This document shows positions 19,010-27,545 of a DNA stretch of 64,000 nucleotides, in pieces (the stretch's first letter is position 1; each line of letters begins with the position of its first letter). The stretch is from contig JXTW01000004.1 in assembly GCA_004368235.1 (NCBI GenBank), positions 5,004 to 69,003 of the forward strand, given 5' to 3'. The notes below the pieces were generated by a model that was given only the letters and a program-made list of their open reading frames with translations, ran no database searches and was not told where the DNA came from. The stretch is from Helicobacter anseris (GTDB lineage: Bacteria > Campylobacterota > Campylobacteria > Campylobacterales > Helicobacteraceae). The position numbers and the translations under genes were made by a program.

Positions 19010-19654
19010 ATGCATACACGCTTAGAAAATTTAAAAAACCTAAGAATGCTTTATCTGCGTAAGAGTCTTGGAGAAGCTTATGGAGTGATGAAGCAGGATG
19101 AAAAAGTAAATATGGATGATAAAAATATCAAAAAGTCTGATGATATAAAATCATCCATATTAAATTCATTGAGTATTAAAGAATGTAATTTATGCCCTAG
19201 AATCAAACAATCCACACCAATTACTGGCATTAGTGGAAATTCTAGAATTGCTTTTGTTACACAGATGCCATTGTGGAATGATGGCATAATAGAGCAAAAT
19301 CGTAGAGCTCAAATGCTTATGGATATCAAAAATCGTGTTTTTGATGGAGTTAATGTGGATTTTTTCTCTTTTGTAAAATGTGGACAAACATTACCGCAAA
19401 AAGAAGAGATTGAGATTTGTTTTGTACATTTAGAAAATGAGCTTTCAAGAAGTTTAGCCAATATAGTGATATGCTTTGGTGGAGTGCAATCTTTAGCCTA
19501 TTTTGGTTTCAAAGATTCAATGCTTTTTGGTAAAATTTTGGATTATAAAAATAAGCAATTAATTATTACTCATCCACTTAGAGACTTGGTAAGAAACCCT
19601 AGTCTTAAACGCGAGACATATGGGCATTTATTGATTGCAAAAGGTGCTTTATGA
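19010..19654 (+). CDS. Family 4 uracil-DNA glycosylase-like Fe-S protein (HP0650 position)
   Basis: A 214-residue protein built like the C-terminal domain of Fe-S uracil-DNA glycosylases. The four cluster cysteines are at C59 and C62 (ECNLC), C124 (FVKC) and C137 (EIC), and the late THPLRDLVRNPSL (H188) matches the family HPS region. The catalytic motif, normally GEAPG.xED, is replaced by TQMPLWNDG (84-92), so uracil excision is uncertain. The first ~50 residues are charged and probably flexible. No good ribosome site lies before the ATG at 19010. It overlaps the next gene by four bases. Confidence 0.72.
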   Translation: MHTRLENLKNLRMLYLRKSLGEAYGVMKQDEKVNMDDKNIKKSDDIKSSILNSLSIKECNLCPRIKQSTPITGISGNSRIAFVTQMPLWNDGIIEQNRRAQMLMDIKNRVFDGVNVDFFSFVKCGQTLPQKEEIEICFVHLENELSRSLANIVICFGGVQSLAYFGFKDSMLFGKILDYKNKQLIITHPLRDLVRNPSLKRETYGHLLIAKGAL

Positions 19655-21060
19655 CAAAGTATTTTGTTCATAGAATCTGTATGTTTTTAAGTGTTTTGCT
19701 AATTGCACAAGGACTAAGTGCAAAGAGCTATATAATTTCACCTTTATCCACCCCTAGACAGGAAATGCTTGATATTGATGCAGAATCTTGTAATGAGAGT
19801 TGCTTATGGGACTTATATCATAGCGGAAAGCTTTTTTCATTTGTAGCCAAGTTTGATTCTAAGATTAAAGATCAGGATTTGCGTGCCAAGCTGACAGAAA
19901 CATTAAATGCGTTAGGGTTTTTTATGAGGGATAATTTCTTTGAAAAAATCCAAGATAGTAAAAAAATAAAAATTGCCTTACTGGTACCTAAGGATATTGT
20001 AGGACGCTACTCTGCAATAGGAATTAATACAATTCTAGCTTATCTTACTAGTAGGGATATCACTTTTGCTTTTGAAGTTTTTGATAGTAAAAATGAAGAG
20101 GCGCAAAATATTCGTCAAACTTATGAGGAGATTAAACAAAAAAAGTTTAATTGTATTGTGGCTATGCTAACTACCGAGGGTGTAGAGAATTTATTAAAAG
20201 AAAGTTCTATCTCGCTTCCTACTTATATACCTACGGTCAATAGAAATCAAATTAGTATTGCATCTATCCCTGATAAATTATTTTTTGGTGGGATTGATTA
20301 TAGAGAGCAGATAGAAATATTAGCTTCCTTATCCAAAGATGAAGAGATCGTAGAATATGATGATGCTAGTGCTATTGGGGCTAATTTAGCATTTCTGGCA
20401 CAACGCGAGAATTTAAATATTATTTTGCAAGAAACTATCACAAATGAAAGGGCTGCACGATTTTCTCAAGAGATTAAGAATCAGGAAAAAAAATTAGCAG
20501 GGCGGAGTGTGCTTTTAAATATTCCTGTTATTAAAACAGGGCTGATTTTGCCTCAAATTGGTTTTTTAGAAGATAAACCACTAATGTTTTTATCTACACA
20601 GATTAATTACAATCCTTCTCTTTTGATGTTGCTTAAGCCAAAAGATAGGGAAAATTTTTATGTTATTAGCTCTATTGGGAAAACTAATAGTTATTTAGTA
20701 GAGTATGGGTTACTTTTAGGCAGTGATTTGCAATATGATTGGGTGAGTTATTCAATTGGCATTGGCACTGAAATGTTGTTTTTAAAATATGCTAATAAGG
20801 TAAGCAAATATTTTTCTGAAGTACTGGAGAATTCGCAAGTCAAATATCATAATAGAATTTATAAGACATTAAAAAATAATTTTGAGGAAATTAAACCAGA
20901 AGAGCTTTTTAAAAGTATTCAAAAGCAAAAAGAGTTAAGACTTGAGCGTTTAAAAACGCTAGAAGGACAAAATGAATATGATAACAATAAGGTTTTACAT
21001 CAGGAAAATGATGAGGAGGATGATCAAGAGGGTGAAATATATACTTCAGAAGACAATTAA
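19651..21060 (+). CDS. Periplasmic protein with type I periplasmic-binding-like fold
   Basis: An exported protein of 469 residues. MTKYFVHRICMFLSVLLIAQGLSA is a signal peptide. From residue ~105 (IKIALLVPKDIVGRYSAIGINTIL) the pattern of strands and helices resembles type I periplasmic-binding folds such as LpoA or branched-chain amino-acid receptors. The C-terminus from ~430 is charged and ends in a highly acidic tail (NDEEDDQEGE). No lipobox is seen, so it is not a lipoprotein like LpoA. Being next to cell-wall genes (slt, murA) makes a role with penicillin-binding proteins conceivable, but this is speculation. Function unknown. Confidence 0.7.
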   Translation: MTKYFVHRICMFLSVLLIAQGLSAKSYIISPLSTPRQEMLDIDAESCNESCLWDLYHSGKLFSFVAKFDSKIKDQDLRAKLTETLNALGFFMRDNFFEKIQDSKKIKIALLVPKDIVGRYSAIGINTILAYLTSRDITFAFEVFDSKNEEAQNIRQTYEEIKQKKFNCIVAMLTTEGVENLLKESSISLPTYIPTVNRNQISIASIPDKLFFGGIDYREQIEILASLSKDEEIVEYDDASAIGANLAFLAQRENLNIILQETITNERAARFSQEIKNQEKKLAGRSVLLNIPVIKTGLILPQIGFLEDKPLMFLSTQINYNPSLLMLLKPKDRENFYVISSIGKTNSYLVEYGLLLGSDLQYDWVSYSIGIGTEMLFLKYANKVSKYFSEVLENSQVKYHNRIYKTLKNNFEEIKPEELFKSIQKQKELRLERLKTLEGQNEYDNNKVLHQENDEEDDQEGEIYTSEDN

Positions 21061-21082
21061 ACTTTAATAAGAAAGGAAGCAT

Positions 21083-22636
21083 TTGAAATCAAAACTTAAA
21101 AAAGCAAAAAAGACTCATAAGGAAATACAAAGGTTATCTGTTGTTTTATTTTTTATTGCTCTAGTGGCTACAATGGGTGCTATATTTGGTAATGTTGAGC
21201 ATCATCCATTCTTGGTAGTTTTTGCCTGTGTGGTAGGTGCTTATATGGCTATGAATATTGGTGCAAATGATGTAGCAAATAATATGGGACCGGCTGTTGG
21301 TAGCAAATCTATTAGCTTAATAGGAGCTATTATTATTGCTGTAATTTGTGAAGCAGCGGGTGCAGTTTTAGCAGGGGGAGATGTTGTAGATACGGTTAAA
21401 TCTGGAATTATTGATCCTAATTTAATCTCTAGCCCTAATGTATTTATTTTAGTAATGTTGGCTGCACTTATTTCTGGTGCACTTTGGTTACATTTGGCTA
21501 CTCTTATTCGTGCACCTGTTTCTACAACTCATTCTATTGTGGGAGGGATTTTAGGTGCTGGTATTGCTGCTGGAGGTCTTGGTGTGGCAAAGTGGGATGT
21601 GCTTTTTACTATTATAGCCTCATGGGTTATCTCACCGCTTTTGGGTGGTATTATTGCTGGCGCATTTTTATGGTTTATTAAGCTAAGTATCACTTATAAG
21701 AGTGATAAGCGTAGGGCTGCTAGAGTAATGATTCCTATTTTGGTAGCTATTATGAGTTTTTCTTTTAGTCTTTATTTGATTAGCAAGGGATTAAAAAATG
21801 TGATTTCTTTATCTAGTGCTCAAGCTCATATAATTAGTTTGATAATTGCCATTATAGTTTATTTTGTGATGCGTCCAGTGATTGCCTCTATGACTCATAA
21901 AATGCCAAATGATAAAGATTCTGTAAACTCACTTTTTGCCATTCCTTTGGTTGTTGCAGCAGCATTTTTAAGTTTTGCTCATGGTGCAAATGATGTAGCA
22001 AATGCCATTGGTCCTTTGGCAGCTATTAATCAAATGTTGGGGGATTTAAATAGCTATAGCAATAAAGTAGCTACACCATTTTGGATCATGCTCATTGGTG
22101 GATTTGGTATTTCAGTTGGTTTAGCACTTTATGGTCCACGTTTAATTAAGGCTGTAGGTAGTGAGATTACCGAACTTAATAAGATTAGAGCATTTTGTGT
22201 GGCTATGAGTGCAGCTATTACAGTACTTGTAGCTTCGGCATTGGGATTGCCAGTAAGTTCTACTCACATTGCAATTGGTGCAATTTTTGGCGTTGGATTT
22301 TTAAGAGAGTTTTTAAAAAGGCGTTATGGAAGAATGATAGCTACAATTGAGGATGCTTATGATAATAGTCCTGAATTAGCACAATTTTTAGAGCGTTTTC
22401 ATAAAGCTAGCATCAAACGTAAGGCTCTTATGCTTGAATCTCTCAAGAAAAGTAAATCTGATATTTTACTGGCTAAGAAAAAGAAAAAAGCTCTTAAAAA
22501 AGTTTATAAAAAAGAACTTGTTAAAAGATCTGCTATTCGTAAGATTCTAGCTTCATGGCTCATTACTGTGCCTGTTTCTATGATCTTTTCAGCAATTGTA
22601 TATATTATACTCCTTAGAATACCTCTTGGCCTCTAG
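21083..22636 (+). CDS. pit: Inorganic phosphate transporter, PiT family
   Basis: Low-affinity cation-coupled phosphate permease of the inner membrane (H. pylori counterpart HP1491). The two inverted PiT signatures are present: GANDVANNMGPAVGS near residue 60 and GANDVANAIGPLAAI near 306, each with following small-residue helices. About ten to twelve membrane helices are visible, with a basic loop (~425-490) before the last helix. The start is TTG at 21083, with AAAGGAAG five bases upstream; no ATG lies nearby. At 517 residues the length is usual for the bacterial type. Confidence 0.93.
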   Translation: MKSKLKKAKKTHKEIQRLSVVLFFIALVATMGAIFGNVEHHPFLVVFACVVGAYMAMNIGANDVANNMGPAVGSKSISLIGAIIIAVICEAAGAVLAGGDVVDTVKSGIIDPNLISSPNVFILVMLAALISGALWLHLATLIRAPVSTTHSIVGGILGAGIAAGGLGVAKWDVLFTIIASWVISPLLGGIIAGAFLWFIKLSITYKSDKRRAARVMIPILVAIMSFSFSLYLISKGLKNVISLSSAQAHIISLIIAIIVYFVMRPVIASMTHKMPNDKDSVNSLFAIPLVVAAAFLSFAHGANDVANAIGPLAAINQMLGDLNSYSNKVATPFWIMLIGGFGISVGLALYGPRLIKAVGSEITELNKIRAFCVAMSAAITVLVASALGLPVSSTHIAIGAIFGVGFLREFLKRRYGRMIATIEDAYDNSPELAQFLERFHKASIKRKALMLESLKKSKSDILLAKKKKKALKKVYKKELVKRSAIRKILASWLITVPVSMIFSAIVYIILLRIPLGL

Positions 22637-22669
22637 CAGATATGTTAAAAATAATTGTTAAAAAATAAT

Positions 22670-22675
22670 TATAAT
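22670..22675 (+). promoter_or_regulatory. Predicted -10 element of the alcohol dehydrogenase gene
   Basis: TATAAT, 28 bases before the ATG at 22704, with AAGGAG as ribosome site. Just upstream are two near-identical AT-rich direct repeats, TTAAAAATAATT and TTAAAAAATAATT (22645-22670), which could be an operator, though the general AT-richness makes this weak. Confidence 0.4.
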
Positions 22676-22703
22676 TTTGTAGATAAATTAATAAGGAGTT
22701 AGA

Positions 22704-23771
22704 ATGCAAAATTATAATTTAAATGAGAGAATTCCTGCTAAGGGATATGCAGTAGCCCATAAGGATGATAGCTTCAAACCTTTTTCTTTTACTCGTCATC
22801 CTGTAGGTGAAAATGATATTTTAATCGAGATAGCTTATGCTGGGATTTGTCATAGTGATATTCATAGTGCTAGAAGTGAATGGCGTGAGGGAATCTATCC
22901 GATGGTGCCTGGTCATGAAATTGCTGGTCGTGTAGTGGCAATAGGCTCGAAGGTAAGTAAGTTTAAAGTTGGGGATTTAGCAGGTGTTGGTTGTATGGTC
23001 AATAGCTGTGGTGAGTGTGAGGCTTGTAAGAAATCTCAAGAGCAGTTTTGTCAAAGAGGGCAGACAGTTTTTACCTATGATTGTAAAGATTGCTTTCATG
23101 GTGATGAGCCAACTTATGGAGGATACTCCAATAATATTGTAGTGAGTGAAAAATTTGCCATTAAAGTACCAGATGGCGCACCATTAGAAAAAGTAGCCCC
23201 ACTTTTATGTGCAGGGATTACAACTTATTCCCCCTTAAAGTTTTCTAAAATAAAAACTGGAAGTAAGGTTGGAGTAGCTGGTTTTGGTGGATTAGGAATG
23301 ATGGCAGTTAAGTATGCTATTAAAATGGGTGCTGAAGTGAGTGTATTTGCTAGAAATGAAAATAAGAAAGTAGATGCTAAAACTATGGGTGTAAAAAATT
23401 TTTATACTACTTTAAATGGTGTAGATGAGTGTTTTGATTTAATTATCTCAACAATCCCTACTCCTTATGACCCAATGGATTATATTCAACTTTTAAAATA
23501 TGGTGGAGAACTTGCTATTGTTGGATTGCCACCAAGAGATGTAAGCCCTGATATTAATATCACCTCTTTGGTTTTTAATGCTGGTAAGAAAGTATATGGT
23601 TCATTAATTGGTGGGATTAAAGAAACGCAAGAAATGTTAGATTTTTCCCTCAAGCATGAGATTTATCCTGAAACAGAAATTATTAGAGCAGATCAAATCA
23701 ATGAAGCTTATGACAAGCTTACAAGTGGTAGGGCAAAATTTCGCTATGTGATCGATATGAACACACTGTAA
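22704..23771 (+). CDS. Zinc-dependent alcohol dehydrogenase, cinnamyl-alcohol type
   Basis: Medium-chain dehydrogenase/reductase of 355 residues, most like the H. pylori cinnamyl/aldehyde reductase type (HP1104). The catalytic zinc ligands are in AGICHSDIH and GHEIAGRVV; the structural zinc is in CGECEACKKSQEQFC (four Cys near 98-112). The NAD(P) fold begins at VGVAGFGGLGMMAVKYA (near 190). It probably reduces aldehydes with NADPH; the exact substrate cannot be read from the sequence. It has its own promoter and a hairpin terminator, so it is probably monocistronic. Confidence 0.9.
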   Translation: MQNYNLNERIPAKGYAVAHKDDSFKPFSFTRHPVGENDILIEIAYAGICHSDIHSARSEWREGIYPMVPGHEIAGRVVAIGSKVSKFKVGDLAGVGCMVNSCGECEACKKSQEQFCQRGQTVFTYDCKDCFHGDEPTYGGYSNNIVVSEKFAIKVPDGAPLEKVAPLLCAGITTYSPLKFSKIKTGSKVGVAGFGGLGMMAVKYAIKMGAEVSVFARNENKKVDAKTMGVKNFYTTLNGVDECFDLIISTIPTPYDPMDYIQLLKYGGELAIVGLPPRDVSPDINITSLVFNAGKKVYGSLIGGIKETQEMLDFSLKHEIYPETEIIRADQINEAYDKLTSGRAKFRYVIDMNTL

Positions 23772-23774
23772 TTT

Positions 23775-23799
23775 ATTACTCTTAGATTCTAAGAGTAAT
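23775..23799 (+). terminator. Hairpin terminator after the alcohol dehydrogenase gene
   Basis: Perfect 11-bp inverted repeat ATTACTCTTAG / CTAAGAGTAAT with a three-base loop, starting three bases after the stop codon and followed by CTTTAATATT. The stem is weak in GC but exact. Confidence 0.55.
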
Positions 23800-23951
23800 C
23801 TTTAATATTGCTATTAAAATTTTATATCTTTATATTTTCATTAGAAGTAGCACTAAAATTAGCAAATCACATACATACCTAGCAATCTAGCAAAAAGTGT
23901 AATATAAATAGATTTTTGCAGTAATGAAGTATTTTACAAAAAGGATTTGTA

Positions 23952-24398
23952 ATGAGAAAAATATTTGCCTTATGTATTTTAATAGGGGGTTTATTTATAG
24001 GAAAAGTATTTGGAAATGATTTAATATATAAAAGTAGTACGCTTGATATAAATATGCTAATTACAAAAATCAAGCAGGATTTAATAGCAAAAAATCTGAC
24101 AATTTTTGCAGAGTTTGATCATAGACAAAATGCACTTGATGTAAAGCTTGATTTAAGACCTACTTTTGTTATTGTATTTGGAGATCCAGCTGTTGGCACT
24201 TATCTAATGCAAGAAAATCAACAAATAGCTATAGAACTACCACTAAAACTAGTAATATGGCAAGATGAGAATAATATAGCAAATATCGGCTATCTATCGA
24301 TTAAAAATCTAGCAAAGCAATATGGTATTAAAAATCAAAAAGTAGTTGATAAAATAGAATCTCTAATGCAAAATTTAATCTCAAAATATGCACAATAA
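23952..24398 (+). CDS. Exported DUF302 protein
   Basis: A 148-residue protein with signal peptide (MRKIFALCILIGGLFIGKVFG) and a DUF302 fold: FVIVFGDPAVGTYLMQENQ, then ELPLKLVIWQDENN, then IGYLSI match the family pattern of FGNPxxGTxLM, LPL and YxD. Proteins of this family are small periplasmic or membrane-linked domains of uncertain role, sometimes near copper or sulfur proteins. AAAGGA precedes the ATG. The gene stands alone between two gaps of about 180 and 210 bases. Confidence 0.8.
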   Translation: MRKIFALCILIGGLFIGKVFGNDLIYKSSTLDINMLITKIKQDLIAKNLTIFAEFDHRQNALDVKLDLRPTFVIVFGDPAVGTYLMQENQQIAIELPLKLVIWQDENNIANIGYLSIKNLAKQYGIKNQKVVDKIESLMQNLISKYAQ

Positions 24399-24477
24399 TT
24401 TCTTTTAGGTATAAAACTACTATATCTTAGCCTTTATCAGCGTCTTATTTCTAAGTAATTAATTTATTTTTAACAAA

Positions 24478-24505
24478 TTTACATATTAATTAACTAATAT
24501 GTAAA
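24478..24505. repeat. AT-rich palindrome between the DUF302 gene and kgtP
   Basis: Perfect 11-base arms TTTACATATTA and TAATATGTAAA with a six-base spacer. It could be a weak terminator for the DUF302 gene or an operator for kgtP: a TATAGT box at 24536-24541 lies about 30 bases downstream. Undecided. Confidence 0.45.
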
Positions 24506-24611
24506 ATTTAGTAACATTTTTTATTATTTTTAAAGTATAGTTAAAAAATATTTTCTTTTTATTAAGGAATTGAATTTTTAATAACATTAAAAATATCAAT
24601 AAGGATCTGGA

Positions 24612-25858
24612 ATGTCTAGCAAAGAAAAAACCAAGATTTCATCAGTAATTACTGCATCTATGGGGAATCTAATTGAATGGTTTGATTTTTATATTTATGC
24701 TTTTTGTGCAATATATTTTGCACATAGTTTTTCATCATCTAATAATCCGACCATACAACAAGCTAGTGCATTTGCAGTTTTTATGATAGGCTTTTTTATG
24801 AGACCTATTGGTAGTCTTTTTTTTGGCAGTATTGCGGATAAATTTGGTCGTAAAAAATCTTTAGTACTTTCGGTGCTTTTGATGGCTTTAGGATCTTTTA
24901 TGATAGCTGCTTTGCCAAGCAGAGATATTGTAGGAGATTTTGCAGTGGTATTTTTGCTTGTAGCACGTTGTATCCAGGGCTTGAGTGCTGGTGGCGAGTA
25001 TGGCGTGGTAGCTACTTATCTTTCTGAAATTAGTAAGACTAGACGCGGTTTTTATTCTTCATTTCAATATACTACTTTGATTGGTGGTCAGTTACTTGCT
25101 GTAGCAAGCTTAAGTATTTTGATTGCATTAATTGGTGAGGAAGCTATGAGGGGTTGGGGCTGGAGGGTTTTATTTATTATTGGTGGGGTACTAGGCGTAG
25201 TTTCTCTTTTATTCCGCATAGGATTGGTTGAATCTTCGTCAAATACACATCATAACAAGGGTAAGCTTAGTGAGCTTTTTAAGCATTATCGTGCTATTTT
25301 GATTACCTTTGGAGTGACAGCAGGAGGTAGTCTTATATTTTATACCATTACTACTTATGCTAAGCTTTATTTGATATCTAAGGGTATTCCCGATGTTTCT
25401 GCAAATCATTATATGCTTATTTTACTTGTATTTTTAATGATAGCTCAACCAATTTGTGGAATGATTGGAGATAAGATTGGTTTTAGAAAATCTATCTTGA
25501 TTTTTGCTACAGGCTCAATTTTTTTGATTACTCCTATCTTCTTAATGATTGGTTATACAAGTCCATTGATTTTAGTGTTACTTTTGTTAACAGCAGGGCT
25601 AATTTTAAGTATTTATACCTCTGTAGGTGCAATCTTTAAGCTTCATTATTTCCAGAACATATACGTGCGTTAGGTGTAGGAGTAAGTTATGCTGTAGCTA
25701 ATGCTATTTTTGGTGGTTCAGCCCCTTATATTGCACTGCAATTTAAGGCTCATGGAATTGAAAATGGCTTTTTTGTATATTTAATTTTTATGGCGATTAT
25801 TGTTTTTGTTTCTGCATTATTTATTCCCAAACATATAGATATTCATAAACATTACTAA
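24612..25858 (+). pseudogene. kgtP: Alpha-ketoglutarate permease gene broken by a one-base frameshift
   Basis: Major-facilitator transporter of the metabolite:proton symporter group, very like KgtP: MGNLIEWFDFYIYAFCAIYFAH, FMRPIGSLFFGSIADKFGRKKS and the GGEYG segment are all present. The open frame runs to 25673. At codon 343 (Lys, 25638-25640) it leaves the family sequence and stops after ten foreign residues. Reading on from 25640 in the -1 frame restores ASLFPEHIRALGVGVSYAVA and about 70 residues of normal KgtP C-terminus, ending with TAA at 25856-25858. One base, probably a G, is missing. The slippage context is poor for programmed frameshifting, so this is a young pseudogene or a sequence error. 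Confidence 0.85.
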
Positions 25859-25896
25859 AAAATCTTTCTAAATATTCATAAAATTCGTATTTGTGG

Positions 25897-25902
25897 TAGA
25901 AT
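25897..25902 (+). promoter_or_regulatory. Predicted extended -10 promoter of purM
   Basis: TGGTAGAAT: extended -10 with core at 25897-25902, 41 bases before the purM ATG. It probably drives the purM-SH3-aroE-rnr-holA run. Confidence 0.5.
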
Positions 25903-25942
25903 ACGCAAACTTACTGATAGTTAAAGATTCACAAAAGGTAAG

Positions 25943-26938
25943 ATGATGAAGATTAGTTATAGGGATTCTGGTGTTAATATTGATGAGGGAAATAGTTTTA
26001 TTGAAGATATTAAGCCAGATGTGAAGGCTACATTTAATAATAATGTTTTAGGTGGAATTGGATCTTTTGCTGGGGCATATGCATTGCCCAGTGGTTTTAG
26101 AGAACCTGTAATGCTTGGTGCTACTGATGGAGTTGGCACTAAGTTGAGATTAGCTATTGATTCTAGACGTTTTGATGGTGTCGGGATTGATTTAGTAGCT
26201 ATGTGTGTTAATGATCTTATTTGTGATTTTGGTCAGCCAGCTTTTTTTCTAGATTATTATGCAAGTGCAAAATTAGACAGAGGTTGTGCTACACGAATTA
26301 TTAAGAGTATTGCAAAGGGATGCATAGAGGCTGAATGTGCTCTTATTGGTGGAGAGACTGCTGAAATGCCTGGAATGTATAATAAAGAAGACTTTGATTT
26401 AGCTGGTTTTGCTGTGGGGATAGCCGAGAAAAAAGATTTATCAAGAAAAGAAGCAATAAAAGGTGGAGAATTTTTAGTCGCACTTCCAAGCTCCGGACTT
26501 CATAGCAATGGCTTTTCTTTAGTAAGAAAGATACTTTTTGAAGTATTAAAGATGAAATTTGAAGATCCTTTTGATGGACGCAGTTTGATTGAGATTTTAT
26601 TAGAGCCAACAAGAATCTATGTGAAAACTTTTAAGAAAATTAAAGAAAGGATTTTAGGTCTAGCTCATATTACTGGTGGTGGTATTTTAGAAAATATACC
26701 AAGAGCTTTTCCTGATGGTATTGGCGGTATTGTAGATAAAGATGCTATTAGAAGCTATGAAATTTTTAAACTCTTGAGTGAACATATGGAAGAGAGCGAG
26801 CGTTTTCGAGTATTAAATATGGGAGTGGGTATGGTGTTAGTGGTGGATCCCAGTGAAGTTGATTTTGTACTTAAAAATACAGATGGTTATATTATTGGTC
26901 AAACTAAAAGCGCAATTAAGGGCATTATTTTGCAATGA
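25943..26938 (+). CDS. purM: Phosphoribosylformylglycinamidine cyclo-ligase
   Basis: AIR synthetase, the ATP-dependent ring closure that gives 5-aminoimidazole ribotide in de novo purine synthesis. The 331-residue protein shows SYRDSGVNIDEGN at the start, ATDGVGTKLRLA, the family core CVNDLICDFGQPAFFLDYYA, GGETAEMPGMY and LAHITGGGILENIPR. Two ATGs (25943, 25946) are equally placed behind AAAGGTAA; the first is used. H. pylori lacks de novo purine synthesis, so this gene separates the organism from it. Other pur genes are not in the window. It overlaps the next gene by four bases. Confidence 0.95.
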   Translation: MMKISYRDSGVNIDEGNSFIEDIKPDVKATFNNNVLGGIGSFAGAYALPSGFREPVMLGATDGVGTKLRLAIDSRRFDGVGIDLVAMCVNDLICDFGQPAFFLDYYASAKLDRGCATRIIKSIAKGCIEAECALIGGETAEMPGMYNKEDFDLAGFAVGIAEKKDLSRKEAIKGGEFLVALPSSGLHSNGFSLVRKILFEVLKMKFEDPFDGRSLIEILLEPTRIYVKTFKKIKERILGLAHITGGGILENIPRAFPDGIGGIVDKDAIRSYEIFKLLSEHMEESERFRVLNMGVGMVLVVDPSEVDFVLKNTDGYIIGQTKSAIKGIILQ

Positions 26939-27540
26939 AATTTTTTCGACTTTATGCTTTACCTTGGCTATGTATTTTATTACTTGGTATTAGTTATGGA
27001 GTAGGAATGCTTTATTTTTATGATTCTTCAAAATATCAAAAGATTTTTAAAACAATTAGTTTAGGGTTTGGTATTTTTGATGAAAAAAAAGCAGAGTATA
27101 AGGAAATAGAGCAAGACAAAGTAGAGAGTACACCATCACGCTATTTAGTTTTGGCAAATATTTTAAATGTTAGATCAGAGCCCAATGTAGATTCTAAGAT
27201 CATTAAGCGTTTGTATAAAGGGGAAAGTATTTTAATCAATCAGATTGAAAAAAGTTGGGGTAGCCTTGTTGACAAAGACTTAAATACACTAGGCTATGTA
27301 TTTTTAAATCCCACTAATGCAATTAGAATGGATTTTAAAAGTTCTGCACAAACTTATTTTGTTAATATTAATACACTTAATATCAGGAAAAATCCTAGTA
27401 TAAATAGTAGTGTGATTAAAAAAATTTATTTTGGTCAGGTAGTATGGTTGCTTGAAGATTTGGGCAATGGGTGGGGTAGGATAGAGCTTGATGGATTACA
27501 TGGCTATGTATCATTGCAGTGGTTAAAGAAGATGGAATAG
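26935..27540 (+). CDS. Membrane-anchored protein with two bacterial SH3 domains
   Basis: A 201-residue protein at the HP1250 position. Residues ~8-28 are a single membrane anchor, so the rest lies in the periplasm. Two SH3b domains follow: YLVLANILNVRSEPN (from ~70) and YFVNINTLNIRKNPS (from ~139). Each carries the LNVRxxP-type start and a GYV end (LGYVFLNP, HGYVSLQWL). Such domains usually bind peptidoglycan or cell-wall peptides. Its ATG overlaps the purM stop, and aroE starts six bases after its end. Confidence 0.82.
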   Translation: MKFFRLYALPWLCILLLGISYGVGMLYFYDSSKYQKIFKTISLGFGIFDEKKAEYKEIEQDKVESTPSRYLVLANILNVRSEPNVDSKIIKRLYKGESILINQIEKSWGSLVDKDLNTLGYVFLNPTNAIRMDFKSSAQTYFVNINTLNIRKNPSINSSVIKKIYFGQVVWLLEDLGNGWGRIELDGLHGYVSLQWLKKME

Positions 27541-27545
27541 TTTGA

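Noticed and set aside
18692-19015. 107-residue minus-strand frame over aspA
   Set aside because: It lies fully against the conserved aspartase sequence, has no ribosome site and reads like antisense of a real gene.
24399-24611. Possible tRNA or small RNA gene in the gap before kgtP
   Set aside because: No cloverleaf pairing or GC-rich core; only the AT palindrome and a weak -10 are present.
25631-25645. Programmed -1 frameshift in kgtP
   Set aside because: The codons ttt aag would have to slip onto ctt and the stop taa, which is a poor site, and no stimulatory hairpin is seen. A mutation or sequence error is simpler.
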